The notes: generated by a model not told the origin, from the letters alone. Shown: positions 47,855 to 58,290, counted from the stretch's first letter. The stretch is DNA of 64,000 nt from Levilactobacillus parabrevis ATCC 53295 (GCF_001434055.1 NZ_AZCZ01000005.1:1-64000), one strand, 5' to 3'. Made by a program: numbers and translations.

Positions 47855-49384
47855 ATGATAGAAAACATGATCACAGCGATTGATCAGTTTGCCACTAGTG
47901 ATCCGGATCGCATCGCTTACGATGATCTGGGGCACACGAACACGTACGGTGAGTTAAAACAGCGCTCGGATGCTTTGGCCGCTCATTTGGATGCCATGCA
48001 GCTACCAGCGCACGCGCCCATCCTAGTGTATGGGGGCCAGACGTTTGACATGATGGCGACCTTCTTAGGAATCGTCAAGAGTGGTCACGCCTATGCGCCA
48101 ATCGATACACATTCGCCGCTCGAGCGGATTACCACGATTAATGAAATTGCCCAACCCGCCGCAGCTATCGCTGTGAGCGCGTTACCCACGACTTTAGGTG
48201 AGACGCCGGTACTTACACCGGATAACCTACAGACCATCTTCAGCAGTCCCGTGGTGGACTACCAAGTGGATCATGCCGTGAGTGGGGACGAGAACTACTA
48301 TATTATCTTCACGTCCGGAACAACGGGGAAACCTAAGGGTGTGCAGATTTCACACAAGAACTTATTAAGCTATGTCAACTGGATGCTGAGCGCCGACTTC
48401 GTGTTGCCAACCGCACCGCGGACGCTGTCGCAAGCGCCATATTCGTTTGACCTGTCCGTCATGGATTGGGGGCCAACGCTGGCCAGTGGTGGGACACTCG
48501 TCGCGTTGCCGAAGACGGTGACGGATAACTTCAAGCAACTGTTCGAGACGCTACCGCAAATGGATCTGGATGTCTGGGTCTCTACGCCGTCGTTTGTGGA
48601 CATTTGCTTGTTGGAGCCCACTTTTGATGCCACACATTATCCACGCCTGAGTCGCTTCCTCTTCTGTGGGGAAGAATTGACCCACGCCACGGCACAGAAT
48701 TTACACCAGCGGTTTCCGGATGCTCGGATCTTCAACACTTACGGGCCAACGGAAACTACGGTGGCGGTGACGCAAGTGGAAATTACGGCAGAAATCTTAG
48801 CCGACTACCCACGGTTGCCCATTGGTTATGCCAAGGGTGATACCGAAATCACGGTGGTCGATGACCAACTGCAGCCGGTACCAGCGGGAACTGAAGGCGA
48901 GATCTTAATCAGTGGTCCATCGATGTCGAAGGGGTACCTAAATAACCCAGAGAAGACGGCCAAAGCCTTCGTCACTCTGAACGGTAAGACTGTTTACCGG
49001 TCCGGTGACCTGGGTGTGGCTATGGCGGATGGTCTGATTATGTATCGTGGGCGAACCGACTTCCAAATTAAGCTCCACGGTTACCGAATCGAATTGGAGG
49101 AGGTCAACCACTACTTGTCACAGGAAGACCACATTCAGGTCGGTGTTGCTGTGCCGCGGTATGACCGGAATCACAAGGTCAGCCAACTGATTGCTTGGGT
49201 GGTTCCGAGTGGTCATAATTTTGCCAGCGAGTTAGACCTGACCAAGGCGATCAAGGATAATTTGCAAGGTGGCGACATGATGGAATATATGATTCCGCAA
49301 CGCTTTGTGTACAAGGATAGCCTACCGATGACCCCCAACGGCAAGGTTGATATTAAATCTATTATTGCTGAGGTCAATCAATAA
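47855..49384 (+). CDS. dltA: D-alanine--D-alanyl carrier protein ligase
   Basis: Activates D-alanine with ATP and loads it onto DltC. The 509-residue adenylating enzyme has the P-loop-like core FTSGTTGKPKGVQISHKN (about 152-169), YSFDLSVMDWGPTLA, the NTYGPTETTVAVT motif, the hinge YRSGDLG and the late catalytic lysine in TPNGKVDIKSI. ATG with GGGGGGAT upstream. The stop overlaps the dltB start by one base (TAATG). Confidence 0.98.
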   Translation: MIENMITAIDQFATSDPDRIAYDDLGHTNTYGELKQRSDALAAHLDAMQLPAHAPILVYGGQTFDMMATFLGIVKSGHAYAPIDTHSPLERITTINEIAQPAAAIAVSALPTTLGETPVLTPDNLQTIFSSPVVDYQVDHAVSGDENYYIIFTSGTTGKPKGVQISHKNLLSYVNWMLSADFVLPTAPRTLSQAPYSFDLSVMDWGPTLASGGTLVALPKTVTDNFKQLFETLPQMDLDVWVSTPSFVDICLLEPTFDATHYPRLSRFLFCGEELTHATAQNLHQRFPDARIFNTYGPTETTVAVTQVEITAEILADYPRLPIGYAKGDTEITVVDDQLQPVPAGTEGEILISGPSMSKGYLNNPEKTAKAFVTLNGKTVYRSGDLGVAMADGLIMYRGRTDFQIKLHGYRIELEEVNHYLSQEDHIQVGVAVPRYDRNHKVSQLIAWVVPSGHNFASELDLTKAIKDNLQGGDMMEYMIPQRFVYKDSLPMTPNGKVDIKSIIAEVNQ

Positions 49385-50595
49385 TGTTGACTTTTGAACC
49401 GTACGGCAACCCAACGTATTTCGCCTTGTTGGGGGTGGCGTTATTGCCACTGATGATTGGTCTTCTGTACGGCAAACGGTCGCGCCTTTACGAAACGTTA
49501 GTGTCAATCTTCTTTCTGGTCTTAACCTTTGGGGGTTCTAAATGGACCCAAGGGGTGGCCTTGATAATCTACATTTTGTATGAGGTGGTCTTGACCTGGG
49601 GGTATGCCGTTTACCGGAGGAACCATAATTCGGGGCCGTTGTTTTACCTGATGGTGATTCTCGCCATCGCACCATTAACCATCGTCAAGGTGACGCCGGC
49701 TGTCGAGAACGGCCAGGCCTCACTGATTGGATTTCTGGGGGTCAGCTACCTGACCTTCAGAGCCGTGCAGACGATGATGGAAACACGGGATGGCACGCTG
49801 AAGAACTATAACATCATGACATTCTTACAGTTCATGCTGTTCTTCCCAACCATCTCTTCTGGTCCAATTGACCGGTATCGGCGATTTGAAGCCGATTATC
49901 GGTCGGTGCCGGATCGTGACAAGTATCTGGGGATGCTGCAAAAGGGAATTCGTTACCTGTTTGTCGGCTTTATGTACAAGTTTATCCTGGCGTACTATTT
50001 CGGGACGATCTTGATGCCGAAGTTGCAGCTGATGGCGATGCACTCGCGCGGTGGCTTCCTGGATATCTCGTGGCCGCTTATCGGCTACATGTACTGTTAC
50101 AGTGCAGACTTGTTCTTTGACTTTGCCGGGTATAGTTTGTTTGCCGTGGGGACGTCCTACATTATGGGAATCGCTACGCCAATGAACTTCAATCAACCCT
50201 GGCGGTCACCGAACATCAAGGATTTCTGGAATCGTTGGCACATTACGTTATCGTTCTGGTTCCGAGACTTTATCTACATGCGACTGGTCTTCTGGTTCAT
50301 GAAGCATAGGGTCTTCAAGAAGCCAACAACGACCGCCAACGTTACGTATATCATCAACATGCTGATCATGGGATTCTGGCATGGGGTGACCTGGTATTAC
50401 ATCACGTACGGCCTGTTCCACGGGGTTGCGCTAGTGATCAACGATACTTGGTTACGTTACAAGAAGAAGCACCGGCAGAGTGTTCCGCATAATAAGTTTA
50501 CGCAGATCTTTGCCATCTTCTTAACGGCCAACCTGGTCTGCTTTAGTTTCTTGATCTTCTCAGGGATTCTGGATAAAATTTGGTTTTTGAAGTAA
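49384..50595 (+). CDS. dltB: DltB, MBOAT family D-alanyl transfer protein
   Basis: Membrane-bound O-acyltransferase that passes D-Ala from DltC toward the outer surface. 403 residues, about 11 helices; the MBOAT motif with FWNRWHITLSFWFRDF and the catalytic histidine in IMGFWHGVTWYY (about 335) are present. ATG start shared with the dltA stop. Confidence 0.98.
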   Translation: MLTFEPYGNPTYFALLGVALLPLMIGLLYGKRSRLYETLVSIFFLVLTFGGSKWTQGVALIIYILYEVVLTWGYAVYRRNHNSGPLFYLMVILAIAPLTIVKVTPAVENGQASLIGFLGVSYLTFRAVQTMMETRDGTLKNYNIMTFLQFMLFFPTISSGPIDRYRRFEADYRSVPDRDKYLGMLQKGIRYLFVGFMYKFILAYYFGTILMPKLQLMAMHSRGGFLDISWPLIGYMYCYSADLFFDFAGYSLFAVGTSYIMGIATPMNFNQPWRSPNIKDFWNRWHITLSFWFRDFIYMRLVFWFMKHRVFKKPTTTANVTYIINMLIMGFWHGVTWYYITYGLFHGVALVINDTWLRYKKKHRQSVPHNKFTQIFAIFLTANLVCFSFLIFSGILDKIWFLK

Positions 50596-50632
50596 GCAGT
50601 AGAGGATGTATTTCATCGAGGGGGAAATAAAA

Positions 50633-50866
50633 ATGGATATCAAAGCAACTGTATTAGACATTTTAAACGATTTAACGGGTAACGATGTTAGTGGCGCAAT
50701 GGATGACAATCTGTTCGACAGCGGCATCATGGACTCCATGGCTTCTGTTCAATTATTATTATCACTGCAAAGCGAACTGGGTGTTAACGTACCCGTTTCC
50801 GAATTTGAGCGGTCAGAGTGGGACACGCCCAACAAAATCATTGCGAAAGTGGAAAGCCTGGCTTAG
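50633..50866 (+). CDS. dltC: D-alanyl carrier protein
   Basis: A 77-residue acyl-carrier-like protein. The phosphopantetheine serine is in [12 protein letters not shown] (about residue 35). ATG at 50633 with GAGGGGG upstream is used; a frame reaching 50606 would add nine residues before the normal start. dltD begins four bases after its stop. Confidence 0.98.
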   Translation: MDIKATVLDILNDLTGNDVSGAMDDNLFDSGIMDSMASVQLLLSLQSELGVNVPVSEFERSEWDTPNKIIAKVESLA

Positions 50867-50869
50867 CCA

Positions 50870-52156
50870 ATGGCAAAGCGATTACTACGGATTTTCGGTC
50901 CGTTAATTCTCGCAGCTATTCTGGTTTTTGCGGTACTCGCTTCGCCGGTCACTTTCGGGTTCAAGCACATCAGTACTACCCGAGAACGACAGGCAGCGGT
51001 GTCGCTGTCACCCAACGTTTTACGTGGTAAGCACATCAAGGAAGCGGCCTTAAGTGACGGTTACGTGCCATTCTTTGGGTCATCGGAGTGGTCACGAATC
51101 GATCCGATGCATCCCTCGGTTTTGGCGCAAAAGTATCACCGAGACTACCGGCCATTTCTATTAGGTGCGCGGGGAACCCAGTCGTTAACGCAATTCTTTG
51201 TGATGCAAAACATCCAGGGGCAATTGCGGAACAAGAAGGCGGTCTTCTTCGTTTCACCACAGTGGTTCGTGAAGGGCGGGACGCGTAAGGATGCCTTTGG
51301 CTTCTACTACTCACAATTACAGACGGCGGAGTGGTTGACCCACTACCGGCACGATGCAATTGATCAGTACGCTGCCAAGCGCCTCCTGCAGATGCCTGCC
51401 GCAAAGTCCGACCATTTCATCTATGCCGCACTACAACGGGTGGCGGCCGGTAAATCATTGACGAAGGATCAGCGGTTCTATCTGCAAACTAGAAAGAACA
51501 TGTTGACCCAAGAAGATCAATTCTTCTCCGGCATTAATTTACCATCGCAGAACTTGAGTCGTGTCAACCGGCAAGCCAAGAAGTTACCCACTCATTACTC
51601 CTATTCGGCGCTGGATCGACTCGGCGGTCAGTTAGGGAAGCAAGCAACGGGCAATAACCCGTTCCAGATCAGCGATAAGTTCTACAATCATGGGCTGAAG
51701 CAGGAGATTAAGACGGGGAATTTGAAGGATTTCCAAAAGAACCTGTCTTACCTGCAATCACCAGAGTATAGTGACTTCCAGCTGTGTTTGGATCAATTTG
51801 CTCGGCTGCATACCGACGTCTTGTTCATCATTCCACCAATTAATCAACGCTGGCAGAAATACACCGGCTTATCCGAAACGATGCTGAAGCAATTCGACCA
51901 AAAGATTCATTATCAATTACAGTCGCAAGGTTTCAACAATATCGTTGATTTATCGGATAAGGGCAACGTGCCGTACTTTATGACCGACACGATCCATCCG
52001 GGCTGGCGTGGCTGGTTGGCGATTGATAAGCGTGTGGACCCATTCTTAACCAAGAAGCAGGCCCAACCGCGTTATCACACCAGTGACAAATTCTATGAGA
52101 AGCAATGGCAACAGTTGGAACCATCTCAACTGAGCCAGTACGAAAACAACAAGTAA
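50870..52156 (+). CDS. dltD: DltD, D-alanine transfer to lipoteichoic acid
   Basis: Final transfer step on the outer membrane face. 428 residues with one N-terminal helix (about 6-26), then an SGNH-like extracellular domain: catalytic Ser in PFFGSSEWSRID (about 68) and the Asp-His pair in TDTIHPGWRGW (about 370). ATG start 3 bases after dltC. Last gene of the operon, followed by a terminator. Confidence 0.98.
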   Translation: MAKRLLRIFGPLILAAILVFAVLASPVTFGFKHISTTRERQAAVSLSPNVLRGKHIKEAALSDGYVPFFGSSEWSRIDPMHPSVLAQKYHRDYRPFLLGARGTQSLTQFFVMQNIQGQLRNKKAVFFVSPQWFVKGGTRKDAFGFYYSQLQTAEWLTHYRHDAIDQYAAKRLLQMPAAKSDHFIYAALQRVAAGKSLTKDQRFYLQTRKNMLTQEDQFFSGINLPSQNLSRVNRQAKKLPTHYSYSALDRLGGQLGKQATGNNPFQISDKFYNHGLKQEIKTGNLKDFQKNLSYLQSPEYSDFQLCLDQFARLHTDVLFIIPPINQRWQKYTGLSETMLKQFDQKIHYQLQSQGFNNIVDLSDKGNVPYFMTDTIHPGWRGWLAIDKRVDPFLTKKQAQPRYHTSDKFYEKQWQQLEPSQLSQYENNK

Positions 52157-52162
52157 TCTGAG

Positions 52163-52190
52163 AGGTCTGGGTTGATGCCCGGGCCTTTTG
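52163..52190 (+). terminator. dlt operon terminator
   Basis: AGGTCTGGG (52163-52171) pairs with CCCGGGCCT (52178-52186) with wobbles, then TTT. Confidence 0.8.
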
Positions 52191-52320
52191 TCATCTCTAT
52201 CGGCGCAAACGGGTTGGGGGCGAGCTGGCGATTGGTGCCGACTTACCTTTTAGTTTGTGATTAACGCTGATGGTTGGTATAATTGTCTGGACATGGTGTT
52301 TAAGAAAGTAGGAAATCAAC

Positions 52321-54153
52321 ATGGATCTTGAGAAATTAAAAAACCATCAAAAATATATTCGCAACTTTTCCATTGTGGCCCATATTGACCACGGGAAATC
52401 CACGATTGCGGACCGAATCTTGGAGTTAACGGATACCATCTCCAAGCGTGACATGCAAGATCAAGTGTTGGATAGCATGGACCTTGAACGGGAACGCGGA
52501 ATTACAATTAAGCTGAACGCGGTTGAATTGACGTATCACGCCAAGGATGGCCACGACTATGAGTTTCATTTGATCGATACTCCAGGGCACGTGGACTTCT
52601 CCTATGAGGTCTCACGGAGCCTAGCTGCCTGTGAAGGGGCCGTTTTGGTCGTTGACGCAGCGCAAGGGGTCGAAGCCCAAACGCTGGCCAACGTGTATCT
52701 GGCGTTGGATGACGATTTGGAAATCGTGCCGGTCGTGAACAAGATTGACTTGCCAGCGGCGGACCCAGAAAAGGTTAAGAAAGAAATCGAAGACGTCATT
52801 GGTTTGGATGCCTCCGATGCCGTGTTGGCTAGTGCCAAGCAAGGGGTCGGCATTCCAGAATTACTGGAACAGATCGTCCACAAGGTGCCAGCACCAACCG
52901 GTGATTTGGATGCGCCGTTGAAGGCCTTGGTCTTTGACTCCGTTTACGACGATTACCGTGGGGTTGTCATGAGTGTGCGGCTGTTCGAAGGAACGGTTCA
53001 ACCGGGCGATAAGATCTTACTGATGAATAGTGGTAGTGAATACGAAGTGACCGAGGTCGGGGTTAACTCGCCGAAGCCAATTTCACGTGACTACCTGATT
53101 GCCGGCGACGTGGGTTACATCACTGCCAGCATCAAGGATATTGCCGATACCCGGGTGGGTGACACGGTGACCAATGCCGCGAAGCCCGCAGAAAAGGCAC
53201 TGCCAGGCTACCGGGAAATGAACCCGATGGTCTACGCCGGGCTGTATCCGACTGACAATGCCAAGTTGAATGATTTACGGGAAGCGTTGGAAAAGCTGAA
53301 GCTGAACGATGCTGCGTTGGAATTCGAGCCGGAAGCCTCACAGGCGCTGGGCTTTGGGTTCCGGTGTGGGTTCCTGGGGATGCTCCACATGGATGTTATC
53401 CAGGAACGGTTGGAACGTGAATTCAACCTGGACTTGATCACGACGGCACCATCCGTTACGTACCACGCGTACTTGACGGACGGGACTATGAAGACGGTTG
53501 AGAATCCAGCAGAGATGCCGGAAGCCTCAGCCATCAAGCGGATTGAGGAACCAATTGTGAAGGCTACGATCATGGCGCCTAACGAGTACGTTGGGGCGGT
53601 CATGGACCTGTGCCAACACCGGCGGGGCCAATTCCTGACGATGGAATATTTAGATGATTATCGTGTAAATATCATCTATAACATGCCGTTGTCAGAAATC
53701 ATCTTCGATTTCTTTGATAAGTTGAAGTCGAGCACGCGGGGTTACGCATCGTTGGATTATGAACGGAGCGGTTACCAAGAGGCTGACTTGGTCAAGATTG
53801 ATATCCTGTTGAACGCGGACAAGGTCGATGCACTGAGCTTCATTGCCCACCGGACGTTCGCTGCCCAACGAGGTCGTGAGATTGCATCGCGGCTGAAGAA
53901 TATCATTCCACGCCAAAACTTTGAAATTCCTGTGCAGGCTGCCATCGGTGCCAAAATCATCGCGAGAACGACGATCAAGGCCTACCGGAAGGACGTGACC
54001 GCCAAACTCTATGGTGGTGACCGTACCCGGCGGATGAAGCTGCTGGAAAAGCAAAAGGTCGGAAAGAAACGGATGAAGGCTGTGGGGAAGGTTGATATTC
54101 CTCAGGAAGCGTTCATGGCCGTTTTGAAGACTGACGAGGACGAAACCAAATAG
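52321..54153 (+). CDS. lepA: Elongation factor 4 (LepA)
   Basis: A ribosome-associated GTPase thought to back-translocate or aid initiation and 30S biogenesis. 610 residues: G1 AHIDHGKST (about 21-29), G3 [12 protein letters not shown]4 NKIDLP, then EF-G like domains III and V and the LepA-specific C-terminal domain ([33 protein letters not shown]). ATG with AGGAAA upstream. Own transcription unit between dlt and the accessory patch. Confidence 0.99.
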   Translation: MDLEKLKNHQKYIRNFSIVAHIDHGKSTIADRILELTDTISKRDMQDQVLDSMDLERERGITIKLNAVELTYHAKDGHDYEFHLIDTPGHVDFSYEVSRSLAACEGAVLVVDAAQGVEAQTLANVYLALDDDLEIVPVVNKIDLPAADPEKVKKEIEDVIGLDASDAVLASAKQGVGIPELLEQIVHKVPAPTGDLDAPLKALVFDSVYDDYRGVVMSVRLFEGTVQPGDKILLMNSGSEYEVTEVGVNSPKPISRDYLIAGDVGYITASIKDIADTRVGDTVTNAAKPAEKALPGYREMNPMVYAGLYPTDNAKLNDLREALEKLKLNDAALEFEPEASQALGFGFRCGFLGMLHMDVIQERLEREFNLDLITTAPSVTYHAYLTDGTMKTVENPAEMPEASAIKRIEEPIVKATIMAPNEYVGAVMDLCQHRRGQFLTMEYLDDYRVNIIYNMPLSEIIFDFFDKLKSSTRGYASLDYERSGYQEADLVKIDILLNADKVDALSFIAHRTFAAQRGREIASRLKNIIPRQNFEIPVQAAIGAKIIARTTIKAYRKDVTAKLYGGDRTRRMKLLEKQKVGKKRMKAVGKVDIPQEAFMAVLKTDEDETK

Positions 54154-54154
54154 A

Positions 54155-54223
54155 AAGCGTTGATATATCAACGCTTGTGCCACATGTTCGATGATTGAAC
54201 TTCACTGAACATGTGGCATTTTT
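54155..54223 (+). terminator. lepA terminator and preceding palindrome
   Basis: Two bases after the lepA stop there is a 22-base perfect palindrome (54155-54176, AAGCGTTGATA and its complement). The terminator proper follows: GCCACATGTTC (54179-54189) with GAACATGTGGC (54207-54217), then TTTTT. Confidence 0.9.
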
Positions 54224-54378
54224 AGAACTTTTCCCACATTCTTCCTACATTTTGGTGGCGACGGACATCGTCTCCTGAAGGAGTGGTGTATGTGCGTATG
54301 TGCATTGCTGAGAGTGAAAGGTAACAGAGAATTCAACTTAATTGGTCTTTTTTATCGATGGAAATGATAAGTTTATAA

Positions 54379-54603
54379 TCAGTTTGGGAGAGGATAATCA
54401 CGAGTCATGAAGATAATGAAGCCGAGAACATCAAACTAATGTTAGCCGGTAAACCATATACTCATGATGGTATAACAGAGTATGGTGGTTTGCCACCTAT
54501 GTTTATTCAGCCTAAAAGTCATAACTCTGGTAAACGACGTATGCCAGACAGTGAGTATCAAGCGCTTATTGATAAGTTTGTTGCATTGCAGAAGAAAAAG
54601 TAA
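54379..54603 (+). pseudogene. Small open frame without a usable start
   Basis: A frame open from 54379 to TAA at 54601 encodes a protein-like sequence (NEAENIKLMLAGKPYTHDG, then GGLPPMFIQPKSH and RRMPDSEYQALIDKFVALQ). GGGAGAGGA at 54386-54394 would suit a start near 54400-54407, but the only ATG there (54407) is in another frame. The first in-frame ATG is 54439, without a ribosome binding site (54 residues). Likely a gene with a frameshift just after its start, or a rare start codon. Family not recognised. Confidence 0.5.
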
Positions 54604-54677
54604 TCAGCACTATTTAGAGCCAGTTTGCAAATTACAAATTGAAGCTTTCTGATGGGGTGTTGATGAAGGGATTTGCA

Positions 54678-54711
54678 GAGGCTCAATTCACTTTCGAGTT
54701 GGACCTCTTTT
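54678..54711 (+). terminator. Terminator-like hairpin after the 54379 frame
   Basis: GAGGCTCAA (54678-54686) pairs with TTGGACCTC (54699-54707) with one mismatch, then TTTT. Confidence 0.5.
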
Positions 54712-54792
54712 CCGTATTCTGATTTTGAATTCGATCTGGGTGCGATAACTGAGGTTTATCTAATTTTGATAACCATAAGCAGTACGCTTTAT

Positions 54793-55011
54793 TTACTTGA
54801 TCTTATGAATGATACCTTCTATAAAACCAGAAAAAAATTGAACTAAATGAAAATTATCGGCGACAATAATGATATTAGGAAGTATTTCGTGAATAATTAA
54901 CTGATACTGAGAATTAAGATCCATTACGATGCGAGTGACGTTGCTTCGATTGGTTCGGGAATAGTGGTTTAAAAAGAATTCTTTGATGTTTATATTTCTT
55001 TGTCCTGACAA
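54793..55011 (-). pseudogene. ISL3-family transposase remnant
   Basis: A 72-residue fragment reading VTRIVMDLNSQYQLIIHEIL then PNIIIVADNFHLVQFF. In ISL3 transposases the first DDE aspartate lies in xMDMNxxY and the next in IIxDRFHxVQ, so this is the middle of such an enzyme; the normal Arg of DRFH is Asn here. Upstream codons remain similar for a few residues (DGLFTLLSGQ) and then hit a TGA. Both ends are missing and no inverted repeats were found. It indicates past insertion in this patch. Confidence 0.8.
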
Positions 55012-55064
55012 GAGAGTAAACAGGCCATCGTTCGGTCAGTAGTTACTGCATTTTAAACAACTCA

Positions 55065-55107
55065 AAAACCTCAACCACTAGATGTGAAATTTAGTAGTTG
55101 AGGCTTT
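55065..55107. terminator. Terminator downstream of the MFS pseudogene
   Basis: CCTCAACCACTA (55069-55080) pairs with TAGTAGTTGAGG (55092-55103), one mismatch, with A and T runs outside. Confidence 0.8.
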
Positions 55108-55145
55108 TGATATCTCATGACGATCAATTTTAAAGTAATACATTT

Positions 55146-56305
55146 TTAATTGTACTGTACCGCAGCATTAAGCTTACGACGATAACATAGATAAATAATT
55201 GCTGTTAAAGGAATGATCAGCAGCATCACTGGATAAAAGAACTTGAGTGGAAAAATAGTGGGTAGAATGCCACCAATGATGGGTCCAAGAGACATCCCAA
55301 TATCGCTGCCCAAATAGTAAGTCGCGTTAGCAAGTCCCTGTTCTTTCATGGGTGCCAATAAGAGGGCAGTTGATTGGGAAACAGAAACCATAACGCCAAA
55401 ACCGACCGCCATTAATCCAGCCGCCAAGATCATTTCGAAGTTGTTCTGCATTATAGTTAATAGGATGATGTAACCTATTGTTGCGATTATGCAGATAGAA
55501 AACCAAATGCCAAACGAAATCGTATCAAAATAATCTTTTAATAGAATTCGAATGACAATCAAAGCCAGTGAGTAGCATAAAAAGAAGAGACTTACGGTAA
55601 TATTCAAATGCCGTTCTTGAACGTACATGACAATGTCAGCTTGGGTCACAAAGTAGGGAATGGACAGCAGCGAAAAAATTAGTGCTACCGGTAGTGCGTC
55701 TCGTTGAATAATCTTAAAGTGGCGATCTTCTTTTAATTCGATTGAAGGTTTCGCATGGTTATGGATGAATTGGATGACAACGACCATGGCTATTGAACTC
55801 AAAACTGCCAGCATGATAACGAATTTGTATCCGAGAAGTTGATAGATGCCAATCGCTAGGGCGGGAGCAATCGCCATGGCAAGCGCGTTTAATAATCCGT
55901 AGTACCCCATCGCCGCCCCAAGATGTTGTCGCGGAACTAGAAAGGCCATCCAGGTTGCTAGACAAATGGTACATAGGACGAAGCCCAAGCCATTGACGAT
56001 TCTAAAAGTTATTAGCCAAGACACGTCGGCAGCAAACAGGTAGCCCAAGTCGCTAACTGCACACAGACTAATGCTAGACGATATTTAGAAACTTGATCGG
56101 TTAAATTTCCAGCAAAAGGTCTTAATAACATTGAAGTGATACTCATCGCACCCACAATGATACCAGCGAAAGTACTATTAATCCCTAAATTACGGGCATA
56201 GCCATTCATCAGGGGGTTAACGGCCTGAATACTAAATTGATAAAAGAATGTTGCCAACATGACGCAAATGATATCCCTTGAAAAAAACGAAAACTTCTCT
56301 GTCAA
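55146..56305 (-). pseudogene. MFS transporter gene broken by a frameshift
   Basis: Two minus-strand frames make one major facilitator. 56012-56305 encodes helices 1-3 (MTEKFSFFSRDI through RLALVCVQLATW), and 55146-56048 continues in another frame from GYLFAADVSWLITFRIVNG, the RxxxGxG helix 4 motif, to helix 12. The shift lies near 56040-56055, where reading phase changes within CAGTTAGCGACTTGGGC. Together they would give about 385 residues, the normal size. The start is TTG. Substrate unknown. Sits next to an equally damaged esterase gene with the same orientation. Confidence 0.85.
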
Positions 56306-56343
56306 AATTTATTCTTCTCTCTTAAAACCGATTTTGGCCAAAT

Positions 56344-56366
56344 AAAAAGGGTGCTATAAGCACCCT
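56344..56366 (-). terminator. Terminator of the carboxylesterase pseudogene
   Basis: AGGGTGC (56348-56354) pairs with GCACCCT (56360-56366); T-run on the minus strand. Confidence 0.8.
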
Positions 56367-56380
56367 CTTATGAATATTAA

Positions 56381-57808
56381 TTATGGACGAGAGATACCCT
56401 TAAATAGCTGGAGCACTGTTTTAGCATGTTCAACGCCGTTATAAGGCCGTTGACCAATATCTTTGATAATTATTTGGTCGACCTTCGTTGGTGACCATAG
56501 CTTTTCATGCTGATCAGTCGCAAAGTTAAGCAATGCTTGACTGATAAAGGCATCACGATCGAGTTGTTCTTGACTAGCATCGGGTGCGGCTTGACCGACA
56601 ATCCCATACATGTCGGTCCCAAGATAGGCGGGGGAACCTTCGGCTGGGCCAACGCTCAGCTGATATACGCGTCCACCAGCTTGAGCATGATCATGGGCTT
56701 CTCGAATAGCAGGTAAGGTAAAATTATAATCTGTAAAGAAGCGGGTCCTGACATTAAGGGGTGAATCCTTGCCAGCGCCACAATGTAGGGCGATGGCCTC
56801 AGCCTGTTTACGGGGAATATGGCAATCGTAAACCATTTCATCAATTACGGCTTCGATTGTTTTGGGATCAATATTATCTGGCATGTGAGCTGCATACCAG
56901 CTTGCTTCAGCCATTGTTGAGGTGATGATTAAGTCCACATCTTTATGGCTACCGCTTTTAATAACGTCAGCAGGATTAGCCTTTAAAACGCCATTTGGCA
57001 GAAATTCATCTTCAACAATGCCAATTGAAAGTGTATTTAAATTACCACGTTTCAAAACGTCGGTCGGTAAAACTTGATTAACGGCATTTGTCAGTGACTT
57101 GGCATCAACCGTTAATAATTGGTCTGGTGACGTTAAGTCTAATGTTTTTAAAACTTTATCTGCCAGTTCTTCGGCCCACCAAGCTGGGATATAGCGAGCG
57201 GCATAGCCAGAAAACGCAGCTAGTCTCTTATATAATCCGTCAGCTTCAGGCACAGCCAAAAGCGTTAACAGTGAGAATGAACCAGCACTGTGGCCCGTAA
57301 GCGTCACTTGGTTGGCGTCACCGCCGAATAATCCAATGTATTGGTGAATCCATTTTAGGGCGAGGATGATGTCTTGCAAGCCTAAGTTGCTGGCATCTTT
57401 AAACTTCCCACCATATTAGGATAATTCAAGCCAACCAAGTGCTCCTAACCGGTAATTAATGGAGACGCCGATTACCTTACCACTAGCGACTAAGCCGGAT
57501 AAATCCGACGTGTCTTGAGAGTTAGCGCCATAAGTCCAACCGCCTCCGTGGATATACACGACAACTGGCAGTTTTTCTTGAACATTGTCTGGCGCCCAGA
57601 TGTTAAGATTTAAGCAGTCTTCGCTTTCACCTTTGTCGGAAGTTAAAAAGGCGGGATCTGTAAATTGCACCGATGCTGGGCCGCTTTGACTATAGTCTTG
57701 ATTGGCTTCGAATGGGACCATTTGAGCTTTTTGGAACCGGTCAGCAGTACCATAGGGGACGCCAAGCCATTCCTGAACGTTATCAATTTTTTTGTTAGGA
57801 TGTGACAT
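56381..57808 (-). pseudogene. Type B carboxylesterase with an in-frame stop
   Basis: A para-nitrobenzyl esterase type alpha/beta hydrolase of 475 codons interrupted by one TAA at 57416-57418 (codon 131). Before it: ESEDCLNLNIWAPDN, the oxyanion loop VVYIHGGGWTYG and VIGVSINYRLGALGWLELS; after it, in the same frame: YGGKFKDASNLGLQD and the nucleophile elbow TLTGHSAGS. The family is open across this position. No base is lost or gained, so one substitution from a Lys, Gln or Glu codon explains it. Start at 57808 chosen because AAGGA lies nine bases upstream; the frame extends to 57907. Confidence 0.9.
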
Positions 57809-57992
57809 TTCAAATTCCTTCTTCCACATTTTTTGTATCGCTTGCTTTAGTATGTTTTTATCCACCAAAAGATGGCGGTTTATCGGCAATTGAAAGAAGA
57901 TCGTCATTAGATGGTCTGTTGTAAAATAGCGGTACTATCTATCAGAGATATCAATGATAGTTATAATTATTTTTAAGAGTGGAAGTGTAATA

Positions 57993-58232
57993 ATGAAAAG
58001 TAATCTAGGCCCCATGAAATATCATGTAGGTGATAATGTTATTTTTGATTTTAACGGTAAGATTCTTGAAGGCCGTATCTGGAATGCCGATTTCGGTGGG
58101 TCGCTTGAAATGCTGGGGAAATGTCATTCATACGATCTAGAAAGTCAGATTGATGGTGAAACGGTATTGTTAAAGCATGTTCCGGAGGCGTCGGTTTTTA
58201 GAATATTGTCAGCAAAGAATAAGCACTCATGA
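57993..58232 (+). CDS. Unrecognised 79-residue protein
   Basis: Not recognised. Short soluble protein with MKYHVGDNVIFDFNGKILEG, which looks like a small SH3- or Tudor-like barrel strand, then an acidic middle and a KHVPEASVFRIL end. ATG at 57993 is used with GGAAG upstream; the frame runs back to 57954. It lies next to the decayed esterase gene, diverging from it, and ends at a strong terminator. The DNA is AT-richer than the housekeeping block. Confidence 0.65.
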   Translation: MKSNLGPMKYHVGDNVIFDFNGKILEGRIWNADFGGSLEMLGKCHSYDLESQIDGETVLLKHVPEASVFRILSAKNKHS

Positions 58233-58244
58233 TTCGATTGCAAT

Positions 58245-58290
58245 CAAATAGCCCGCAAAGATGTTAGAAGGCATCCTTGCGGGCTATTTG
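58245..58290. terminator. Bidirectional terminator
   Basis: A perfect 14 bp stem, CAAATAGCCCGCAA (58245-58258) with TTGCGGGCTATTTG (58277-58290), serves the 57993 gene and perhaps the convergent DUF805 gene. Confidence 0.88.

Noticed and set aside
54155-54176. 22-base palindrome after lepA as a phage attachment or dimer-resolution site
   Set aside because: It lies next to the terminator and is more simply part of the transcript end; no integrase or duplicated copy was seen.
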